Positions 1 through 6,000 of a DNA stretch of 8,930 nucleotides are shown here, piece by piece; positions within the stretch are counted from its first letter, which is position 1; each line of letters begins with the position of its first letter. The position numbers and the translations under genes are program-made. The notes beneath the pieces are model-generated. The model saw only the letters and a program-made list of their open reading frames with translations, searched no databases and was not told where the DNA came from. The stretch comes from PALSA-1336 sp964592725 (lineage in GTDB: Bacteria; Patescibacteriota; Doudnabacteria; UBA920), in the NCBI GenBank assembly GCA_964592725.1, contig CAZQFQ010000049.1:1-8930 (forward strand). Direction: 5' to 3'.

Positions 1-722
1 TTTTTTGTAACGCAGTTGTTTAATCCGAGTAGCTGTGAGTATAAAGGGGAGCCAGAGTTAGGGCATGGAACCTTGAAAACAGTTAAGGGTATCGGCGCAA
101 GTGAGCCCTGAATACAAGCGGATAGGTAATACGCCACCGAGACAAGGCGTGTAGCTGTAGCGGCGAGTTGGCGCGGCCGACTATAGTGCCCTCTTTCGGA
201 GGGCGCATCGTAAGATGCTAACAGATCAAATAAAACAAAAGCGAAAAAATTGATTGACGCACGGGTTTATTGCTTAAAGTTTACCGTGCGTGACAGCCCA
301 GGGGCGATAGGCGGCGGCCACAAGAAGCTTAGTGGTAACCGTGACCAGCCTAGCTTGGGATCTCGGCTGTGGATACACAGCCCGGGATAAAAAAATACAC
401 TCCTCGCATGGACACGATGTAGAGGCGTAAGGAGCGAAACTTAGTATGGGGGTAATTTTAGCAAGCATCCTCCGTAGTGTCCAAAGCCAATAGGCGCAAA
501 AATCCGGGTTTGCTCGGCGAACTGGCGCAAGTAGCCAAAACTTGAGTATCCAAAATCAGTTTTCGGGCGAGTATTCAGAATGAGGCGGATGATCCGAGTT
601 CTGAAGAAAATTGCGAAGACATTGCGGAGAAAAAGCAGCGGTAAAAGCGTTAAGTGCCGACTGGAAGAAAGCATTCAAGAAGAGAAGGAAGGGCTGACAC
701 TTAAAGCTTCTTCCTTCTTCCT
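1..722 (+). ncRNA. Unidentified structured-RNA-like region, 5' end cut by window
   Basis: No open frame here looks like a protein gene, but the plus strand contains a dense run of hairpins. The stems are 60-64/105-109; 131-135/146-150; 155-164/176-186 (10 bp including one G-U, with a bulged A); 188-193/199-204; 205-209/214-218 closed by a GUAA (GNRA) loop; 257-264/284-291 (8 bp); 325-332/350-356 with an inner 333-336/344-347; 365-371/376-382 closed by GAUA; 400-404/430-434; and 683-691/710-718. Four of these lie almost end to end between 131 and 218, as in a folded RNA. The nonamer GGCGCAAGT occurs at 94-102 and 524-532. I looked for RNase P, tmRNA, SRP RNA, group I and group II intron cores, T-box and rRNA signatures and recognised none. 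A large ornate RNA or a long structured 5' leader of the gene at 857 are both possible. The boundaries are guesses. Hairpins are seen; the RNA function is inferred. Confidence 0.4.
683..718 (+). other. 9-bp hairpin at the end of the structured region
   Basis: AGAAGGAAG at 683-691 pairs with CTTCCTTCT at 710-718 around an 18-nt loop. It is followed by a pyrimidine-rich stretch but not by a real T-run, so it is a poor intrinsic terminator. It may simply mark the 3' boundary of the structured region. Confidence 0.3.
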
Positions 723-774
723 CTAAGGGTATCAATTCAGTTTGATAAGTTTTGAGGAGGTAAGGCATCTAACA

Positions 775-816
775 ATGGCGTTTCGCATTTGGTGGTTTGG
801 CGGACATAGAAATTAA
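775..816 (+). CDS. Possible 13-codon leader ORF
   Basis: An ATG at 775 opens a frame encoding MAFRIWWFGGHRN and stopping with TAA at 814-816. GAGGAGG at 754-760 lies upstream, but the spacing to the ATG is about 14 nt, longer than the usual 5-10. It sits just before the hairpin and start codon of the 241-residue gene, where a leader peptide could act, and it has two adjacent Trp codons. No recognisable homologue. It may well be chance; it is recorded because of its position and the good purine tract. Confidence 0.15.
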   Translation: MAFRIWWFGGHRN

Positions 817-827
817 AACCATTTTTG

Positions 828-867
828 ACTCGGATGTAAAAAGGAGGTGAGGAAAATTGATCCGAGT
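828..867 (+). promoter_or_regulatory. Hairpin enclosing the ribosome binding site and start of the next gene
   Basis: ACTCGGAT at 828-835 is the exact reverse complement of ATCCGAGT at 860-867. The 24-nt loop contains the full Shine-Dalgarno AAGGAGGTGA (841-850) and the TTG start codon (857-859). Two more copies of ATCCGAGT lie upstream, at 23-30 and 592-599, and could compete for the same 828-835 strand. The pairing is seen in the sequence; a regulatory role is inferred. Confidence 0.4.
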
Positions 868-1582
868 AAAGTGTTTGTCCGGGCCGTACGCCGGTCGGTC
901 CAGGTTTCCGGCAGAGGATGTTAATCCACCGGATCTGTTGGGGTCGTTTCTCCAGCATGGATGGCAGTGGGAGGTCGATTACTCCCAGGCCACCGGCGTT
1001 GAGATTCTCCGGTGGTTTAGGGCAGACCTTGGCGCGCGCGCCATACGGGCGATGCGCAAGGGTTTGCAAGTCAGCTTTATGGGGAAGGTTTATTCCGACC
1101 CCATGGAGCTGGAAGACGCCATAACGTATTCCGGTCGGGGGGTGTCTCTTGGCCGGGATGACGAGAGTGGTGTGGAGATCACCGACCACGATCTCCAGGA
1201 ACCGGAGCCGCTGGCCTTACACCGCCAGGCGTCGGAGTGGATTGAGGTCCACTGCCAGGAGCTTCTGGAAGCCGGGAAGGATGTGCCTTCCTGGCAAAAG
1301 AAGAACGCCTTTGCCCGGACCGCGGCCGCATTGGTCACCGGTCTGCCGCTTGGTACAGTCGGCGGCCCTACGGCTCGCGAGCACGCCGCTCTGCGTCAGT
1401 TAGGGCAGAGCCGGTGGACTTTTGAAGAGGTGGTGGGGGTTTTGGGTCGGGAGGACGGCCTGATGTTTGGGCCGTTGACCGACCTGCACCGCCAAGTGTG
1501 GGTGGAGGAGTTTTGCTTTGACGACGACCCGGATGACGTCGTTGAGCTGGTTGCCTCCACCGGAAAAAAGCTCGGCTTGTAA
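857..1582 (+). CDS. Unrecognised 241-residue protein, GC-rich
   Basis: I do not recognise this protein. The start is chosen as TTG at 857 because AAGGAGGTGA (841-850), a near-perfect anti-16S match, lies 6 to 10 nt upstream, and no in-frame ATG or GTG has comparable support. The frame is open for 241 codons to TAA at 1580-1582. The N-terminal part (residues 1-80) carries the segments CLSGPYAG (6-13) and HGWQWEVDYSQAT (34-46), then a basic Arg-rich helix-like stretch (51-69). The middle (100-145) is acidic. Residues 151-170 are Ala/Gly-rich and mildly hydrophobic but too short and polar-flanked for a convincing membrane helix. The C-terminal end is acidic (FDDDPDD, 221-227). No signal peptide, catalytic signature or Cys cluster is seen. 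G/C content is far above that of the neighbouring genes (40 of 60 at 1201-1260), which suggests transfer from a GC-rich donor. It follows the hairpin-rich region and may be linked to it. Confidence 0.7.
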   Translation: MIRVKCLSGPYAGRSRFPAEDVNPPDLLGSFLQHGWQWEVDYSQATGVEILRWFRADLGARAIRAMRKGLQVSFMGKVYSDPMELEDAITYSGRGVSLGRDDESGVEITDHDLQEPEPLALHRQASEWIEVHCQELLEAGKDVPSWQKKNAFARTAAALVTGLPLGTVGGPTAREHAALRQLGQSRWTFEEVVGVLGREDGLMFGPLTDLHRQVWVEEFCFDDDPDDVVELVASTGKKLGL

Positions 1583-1627
1583 GACCGGGCAAAAAATAAA
1601 AATAGTTTGCATTCAGTCTGGGGTGAG

Positions 1628-1738
1628 CCAGGCTAGTACAGCCTTGTTCGTCCCTTTTTTCCAGGCTATCAGGGTTTATCCTTTCCTGCCTTGCCTCGGC
1701 CCGAGGTCGGGGCAAGAGGTTTAAGCTTTGGTAGCCTG
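1628..1738. repeat. Long inverted repeat with nested hairpin after the unknown gene
   Basis: CAGGCTA at 1662-1668 pairs with TAGCCTG at 1732-1738; the flanking T-run (1655-1660) and A-run (1739-1745) extend the complementarity with one bulge. Inside, CTTGCCTCG (1690-1698) pairs with CGGGGCAAG (1708-1716), allowing one U-G. The octamer CCAGGCTA occurs twice in direct orientation, at 1628-1635 and 1661-1668. On the minus strand the outer stem followed by a T-run resembles an intrinsic terminator, although its loop is very long. It may be a terminator for transcription arriving from the right or a decayed mobile-element end. Confidence 0.4.
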
Positions 1739-1749
1739 AAAAAAATAAC

Positions 1750-1967
1750 TTAGGACTTACGCGTTTGAGGCAAAGAAGATATAAAAATCTATATTTTATT
1801 GCCTCAAACCGCAGGGGCTAGGCCGATTACATCGTTATTTTCCTGGGCAGTGTTTGGGTGGAATTCACTTCCACCCATATCACTCCGGTTTTACTCGGCG
1901 TAGATTAACTACGCCTCATAAAATCCTCGGAAAATGCCTCGTACTCGGCCTAGCGCGTAAGTCCTAA
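1750..1967. mobile_element. MITE-like element with 14-bp terminal inverted repeats and nested palindromes
   Basis: TTAGGACTTACGCG (1750-1763) is perfectly inverted as CGCGTAAGTCCTAA (1954-1967). If the element proper runs from GGACTTACGCG to CGCGTAAGTCC (1753-1964), it is flanked on both sides by TA, which fits TA-targeting transposons such as IS630/Tc1-mariner relatives; because TA is self-complementary this remains ambiguous. Inside are a 10-bp stem (1764-1773/1799-1808), a 9-bp stem joining both halves (CTAGGCCGA 1818-1826 with TCGGCCTAG 1945-1953), a 9-bp hairpin (1855-1863/1869-1877) and a 7-bp hairpin (1897-1903/1909-1915). There is no coding capacity for a transposase, so it would be non-autonomous. 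A transcript would fold into a cloverleaf-like shape, so a structured RNA is the main alternative. Confidence 0.6.
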
Positions 1968-2001
1968 AAAGCCGCAGTTGGATGCTAGAACGGCTTTTTT
2001 T
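1966..2001. terminator. Bidirectional intrinsic terminator
   Basis: AAAAAGCCG (1966-1974) pairs with CGGCTTTTT (1991-1999) around a 16-nt loop, followed by further T residues to 2001. An A-run before and a T-run after allow termination in both directions, although the GC part of the stem is only four pairs. It would end plus-strand transcription from the gene at 857 and insulate the toxin-antitoxin promoter. Its first bases overlap the right end of the MITE-like element. Confidence 0.55.
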
Positions 2002-2004
2002 GTA

Positions 2005-2039
2005 ACAAATTGTCATGGAAATCGTCATTGACATTGTGT
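2005..2039. promoter_or_regulatory. Possible operator dyad for the toxin-antitoxin operon
   Basis: ACAAATTGTCA (2005-2015) and TGACATTGTGT (2029-2039) are inverted copies matching at 9 of 11 positions, the inner five exactly. The right half covers the -35 hexamer. BrnA-type ribbon-helix-helix antitoxins are known to bind and repress their own promoters, so this is a plausible site for that autorepression. The binding itself is inferred. Confidence 0.35.
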
Positions 2040-2056
2040 AGTCTGGCATATACAAT
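2028..2056 (+). promoter_or_regulatory. Sigma-70-type promoter of the toxin-antitoxin operon
   Basis: A perfect TTGACA (-35, 2028-2033), a 17-bp spacer and TACAAT (-10, 2051-2056, one mismatch to consensus). The predicted first transcribed base is A2063, which is also the A of an in-frame ATG of the toxin gene, so the mRNA is probably leaderless. Confidence 0.75.
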
Positions 2057-2062
2057 ATGGGT

Positions 2063-2362
2063 ATGGTGGAATTGGAATTACCGGAGCCAATAATTTTTGA
2101 ATGGGACCAGCATAACCAAACAAAAATTCGGCTTAAGCACGATATTAAACCGGAAGAAGCGGAGCAAGCGACTTTAACGCATAGATTGATACTTTTTGAC
2201 AGGAGCCATAGCGCCAAAGAGAAGCGTTATCAATTATTGGGGACGGACAGTTCGGGAAGAGTTTTGTTTGTGGTTTTTACTATCAGAAATAGCAAAATTA
2301 GAATAATATCGGCGCGTAGCGCGAACAAAAAAGAAAGGAGCAATTATGGCAAAAAAACTTAA
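2063..2362 (+). CDS. brnT: BrnT-family (DUF497) type II toxin, RelE-fold ribonuclease
   Basis: Family knowledge: BrnT toxins are small RelE-like ribonucleases that block translation by cleaving RNA and are neutralised by the antitoxin encoded just downstream. Seen here: the N-terminal signature FEWD (residues 12-15 from this start) followed by a Lys/His-containing helix with KHDIKPEEAEQA, the central YQLLG strand, and the C-terminal block GRVLFVVFT followed by RIISARSANKKERSNY, which matches the family's usual layout. At 99 residues it has the normal length. An ATG at 2057 is also in frame, but it lies directly against the -10 hexamer and ahead of the predicted +1 at 2063; no Shine-Dalgarno precedes either ATG, so I favour a leaderless start at 2063. 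It overlaps the antitoxin gene by 17 nt, which implies coupled translation. No residue is obviously lost, so the toxin may be active. Confidence 0.88.
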   Translation: MVELELPEPIIFEWDQHNQTKIRLKHDIKPEEAEQATLTHRLILFDRSHSAKEKRYQLLGTDSSGRVLFVVFTIRNSKIRIISARSANKKERSNYGKKT

Positions 2363-2636
2363 AAAAATTCCCAAATTTAAGTCTGAAGATGAAGAGGCTA
2401 AATTTTGGAATACTCATGACTCAACCGATTATTTGGATTGGTCAAAAGCTCAAAGGGCGGTTTTCCCAAACCTTAAGCCAACCACCCGCTCAATTTCATT
2501 GCGCCTTCCGGAATATATTATTGCCAGAACTAAAGAGAAAGCTAATGCATTGGATGTTCCTTATCAGTCTTTAATGAAGCAATATATAGCCAAAGAAGCT
2601 TTAAAGGACGGTAATGTTTATAAGCCTGTGGATTAG
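2346..2636 (+). CDS. brnA: BrnA-like CopG-type antitoxin (COG5304)
   Basis: This 96-residue protein is the expected partner of the BrnT toxin: it should bind and inhibit the toxin and repress the operon through a ribbon-helix-helix DNA-binding domain. Seen: the N-terminal IPKFKSEDEEAKFW (residues 8-21) and THDSTDYLDW (23-32), characteristic of CopG antitoxins paired with DUF497 toxins, then the ribbon strand TTRSISLRLPEYI (46-58) and two helices ending in the YQSLMKQYIAKEAL block (73-86). Unlike the toxin it has a clear Shine-Dalgarno, AAGGAG (2335-2340), five bases before the ATG. The start lies inside the toxin gene. This arrangement, with a leaderless toxin and an antitoxin with a good ribosome site, would favour antitoxin production. 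The gene is AT-rich (17 of 60 G/C at 2341-2400), unlike the gene at 857, in keeping with an independently acquired module. Confidence 0.85.
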   Translation: MAKKLKKIPKFKSEDEEAKFWNTHDSTDYLDWSKAQRAVFPNLKPTTRSISLRLPEYIIARTKEKANALDVPYQSLMKQYIAKEALKDGNVYKPVD

Positions 2637-2700
2637 CTGTTTGAGGTTTGGGGGTAAGTGTGGTAGGATGGAGATACAAATAGATCGTGAGATGGTGAAT

Positions 2701-2735
2701 AACCTCCCCTAGCCCCTCCTTTGCAAGGAGGGGAA
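2701..2735. repeat. REP-like palindrome, copy 1
   Basis: CCCCTCCTT (2713-2721) pairs with AAGGAGGGG (2725-2733) around TGC. It is preceded by AACCTCCCCTAG, and the whole resembles a second copy in the window at 6690-6730, which also starts AACCTC, continues CCCCT, and ends GAGGGGAA. It lies 11 bp upstream of the rpoB -35 box and has no T-run. The shared layout points to a dispersed repeat family. Confidence 0.6.
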
Positions 2736-2744
2736 TGGAAACAC

Positions 2745-2779
2745 TTGACAAGAAGTTCTTGACGAGTATAATCTAAATA
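2745..2779 (+). promoter_or_regulatory. Consensus sigma-70-type promoter of rpoB
   Basis: A perfect TTGACA (2745-2750) and a perfect TATAAT (2767-2772) are separated by 16 bp; the predicted first transcribed base is A2779. Such a full-consensus promoter fits strong constitutive expression of RNA polymerase. It means rpoB is transcribed without ribosomal protein genes ahead of it, unlike the common rplJ-rplL-rpoB-rpoC operon. Confidence 0.85.
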
Positions 2780-3012
2780 TGCACAATTTAATAAGCCTAT
2801 AAGCCTTTACGGACCGGCCTTTTTTATGTATGTAAAAAAGGGAATGTTTTGCGTCCTCAATCACGATTTCGGGGAGATAGAAGACGTAAAATATTTTTGG
2901 TTCATTAGCTTTTAGGTTTAATATTATCCTTAAATAAGCCAAAAAGTGCATTTTTGGCTTTAGGGCTTGCTGTCTGTATCCTTAGGGCAGTAACCCCAAG
3001 TTAGGTTATTTA
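2779..3012 (+). promoter_or_regulatory. Structured 234-nt 5' leader of rpoB
   Basis: The leader contains three successive hairpins: CCTTTTTTA/TAAAAAAGG (2818-2826/2833-2841), TTTTGCGTC/GACGTAAAA (2847-2855/2883-2891, one G-U) and AAGCCAAAAA/TTTTTGGCTT (2936-2945/2951-2960). A short stem TAACC/GGTTA (2991-2995/3004-3008) would pair the only weak Shine-Dalgarno-like bases (TTAGG, 3001-3005) before the rpoB ATG. The T-run after GGACCGGCC (2811-2819) could pause or end transcription. Leader-based attenuation or autogenous control of rpoB is possible but unproven. No coding sequence is seen. Confidence 0.45.
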
Positions 3013-6000
3013 ATGGCCAATAAAACCAAGACCATGTCCTCCGCCATGGTTAAGTTTCCCGAGAGCAAAGCCTTAGCCCGCAAATTTTTTACATCCAGCC
3101 ACGAAACCGCACTCTTACCGAATTTAATAGAGGTGCAGTTGATTTCTTATAAGTGGTTTGTGGAAAAGGGTTTAAAAGAATTATTGGGCGAGATTAACCC
3201 GATTCGCGATTTTACCGGGAAAAACCTGGAAATGTTTTTTGGGGACTATTTTTTTGATAAATCCAAATACGACGAGTTCACTTCCCGCGAAAGAAACACC
3301 ACTTACGAAGCCCCGCTTTATGTTTCGGCAAAATTAGTCAACAAACAAACGGGAAAAGTAAAAACCCAGGATGTTTATTTTGGCGATTTTCCTTTAATGA
3401 CTCCGCGCGGCACGTTTATTATCAACGGTGTGGAGCGCGTGGTGGTCAACCAGCTTATAAAATCCCCGGGCGTATTTTTTACGGCCGAGAATTTGCGCAA
3501 CCGGAATTTTTACGGAGCAAAAATTATTCCCAACCGCGGCGCCTGGCTGGAACTTGATACCGATGCCGCCGGTGTCATCGGAGTAAAAATAGACCGCAAG
3601 CGCAGAATCCCCATTACCGCCTTGCTTCGCGTGTTTGGATTAAGCACCAATGAAGAAATTTTGGAAGCTTTTAAAGATGTAGATACCGACCCCGACACCA
3701 AATACATCCAAAACACTTTAGAAAAAGACGCTTCTACAAATCCCGACGAAGGCTACAAAGAAGTTTATAAAAGAATCCGCCCCGGCGACTTGGCCACGGT
3801 GGACAACGCCAAGTCGTTAATTAGCGGAATGTTTTTTAACACCGAACGTTACGATCTTTCCTTAGTCGGCCGCTACAAATTTAACCAGCGCTTAAACGTG
3901 CCGGCGGAAAATCAAAGCCAGATTTTGACCAAAGAAGATTTAGTCATGGCAGTCCGCGAAGTAATTAAATTAAACAACACCCAAGGCACGCCCGACGACA
4001 TAGACCATTTGGCCAACCGCAGAGTCCGCGCCGTGGGCGAGCTTATCCAGGCCCGCTTCCGCGTGGGACTTGCCCGTATGGCCAGGATTGCTAAAGACCG
4101 CATGTCTTTGGCCGATTTAGATACCGTCACCCCTGCCCAGTTAATTCACGTCCGTCCGATAGTTGCCACCATGCAGGAATTTTTTTCTTCATCCCAGCTG
4201 TCGCAATTTATGGACCAGACCAACCCGCTCGCCGAATTGGAACACAAGCGCAGGCTTAGCGCCATGGGCCCGGGAGGACTTAGCCGCGAGCGCGCCGGGT
4301 TTGAAGTCCGCGACGTGCATCACAGCCACTACGGCCGGCTTTGTCCCATTACCACGCCGGAAGGCCCGAACATCGGTCTGGTGGCGCACTTGGCAACTTA
4401 CGCGCGCGTAAACGATTTTGGATTTATAGAAACGCCCTACCGCGTGGTAAAAAAGTTTGCCAAAAACGACGGCAAAGATTTAGAAGACGAAATTTCTTTA
4501 TACGATATTAAAGATGAAAAAGGCAACGTAATTGCCCGAGCCGGCGAAACGGTAAACGCGGCCAAAGCTAAAGAGGTTGCCAAAAATCACCAGCTGTTGG
4601 AAATCCGCATTAAGCCCCGCGCCACGGATAAAATTAAATATCTGGACGCTTACGAAGAAGAGGCACTCGTTATCGGCCAAAGCAATATCAACCTTGACGC
4701 CGGTAATCACTTCGCGGATCTTAGGGCAAGCGTCAGGGTGCGCACCGTTCCTACCATGCATTCTACCGATGACATAGATTATTTGGATGTGTCTCCCAAG
4801 CAAATTATTTCCGTAACCACGTCCTTGATTCCGTTTTTGGAACATGATGACGCCAACCGAGCTTTGATGGGTTCCAACATGCAACGCCAGGCCGTGTCCT
4901 GCATTAAGCCGGACGCGCCCATAGTCGGCACCGGCATGGAAGGCAAGGCCGCGCGCGACTCCGGCACTGTGGTTTTGGCAGAAGAAGACGGCACCGTGAC
5001 GTCCGTCACCGGAGAAAAAATTGTCGTGGTCGGCGAAAAAGGCAAAAAAAAGGAATATCCACTGTTAAAATTTTTGCGCACCAATTCCGCCACATCCATA
5101 AACCAAATTGCCCGCGTAAATAAGGGACAAAATGTCAAAAAAGGCGATGTCTTGGCAGACGGGGCATCCACGGAACACGGCGAGCTGGCTTTGGGTCAAA
5201 ACGTGTTGGTGGCATTCCTTTCCTGGGAAGGCGGCAATTACGAAGACGCGGTTTTGGTCAGTGAGCGCGTTGTCCAGCAGGACCGCTACAGCAGCATCCA
5301 TATAGACGATTTTAAAATAGACGTGCGCGACACCAAACTGGGCCCGGAGCAGGTGACGCGCGACATTCCCAATGTCGGCGATGAAAAATTAAAAGATTTA
5401 GACGAGACCGGAATTATCCGCATCGGCGCCCAGGTTAAAGCCGGAGATATTTTAGTGGGGAAAATTACGCCCAAAGGTGAAACGGATTTGACCGCTGAAG
5501 AAAAACTATTGAGGGTAATCTTTGGTGAAAAGTCCAGGGATGTAAAAGATACTTCTTTAACTCTGCCTCACGGCGAATACGGAAAAGTGGTTAACATCCG
5601 CCAGTTCACGCGCGAAGCCGGAGACAAACTCCAGAGCGGGGTCATTCGCAGTATCCAGGTTTCGGTCGCGGTTCTGCGCAAAGTCCAGGTCGGCGACAAA
5701 ATGGCCGGACGCCACGGCAACAAGGGCGTCATCTCCAAAATTATTCCGGTGGAAGATATGCCGTTTATGGAAGACGGCCGGCCCGTGGATATTATTTTAA
5801 ATCCGCTGGGCGTGGTGTCCCGTATGAACCTCGGGCAAATTTTGGAAACCCATCTTGGCATGGCCGCTTACCGTTTGGGCTACCATGTTGCCACGCCGGT
5901 TTTGGACGGAGTCCCGGAGCGTAAAATTAAAGAAGAGCTGGTAAAAGCCGGCATTGCCGAAGACGGTAAGGTTTATTTAATAGACGGAAAAACCGGCGTG

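Noticed and set aside
150..170. GTAGCGGCGAG-like string similar to a conserved 23S rRNA segment
   Set aside because: Only about ten bases match; the surrounding sequence has none of the other 23S landmarks, and the bases form a local hairpin.
325..356. GTGGTAACCGTG resembling a T-box antiterminator sequence
   Set aside because: It lacks the conserved TGGNACCGCG core, a specifier stem and a downstream terminator/antiterminator pair before an amino acid or tRNA synthetase gene.
441..674. Minus-strand 77-residue open frame in the structured region
   Set aside because: No ribosome site, atypical composition, and it crosses the hairpin-rich stretch; better explained as chance.
1..722. Group II intron or RNase P RNA
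   Set aside because: No domain V (AGC...GTT hairpin) and no RNase P conserved core such as GAGGAAAGTCCGGGCT could be found on the plus strand.
1368..1715. Minus-strand 115-residue open frame opposite the gene at 857
   Set aside because: Its sequence is Pro/Arg-rich and low in complexity, as expected for the shadow of a GC-rich gene; it has no ribosome site, and the plus-strand frame has a strong one.
4498..5171. Two minus-strand frames of about 130 residues opposite rpoB
   Set aside because: They are antisense shadows of a conserved gene with no ribosome sites or recognisable motifs.
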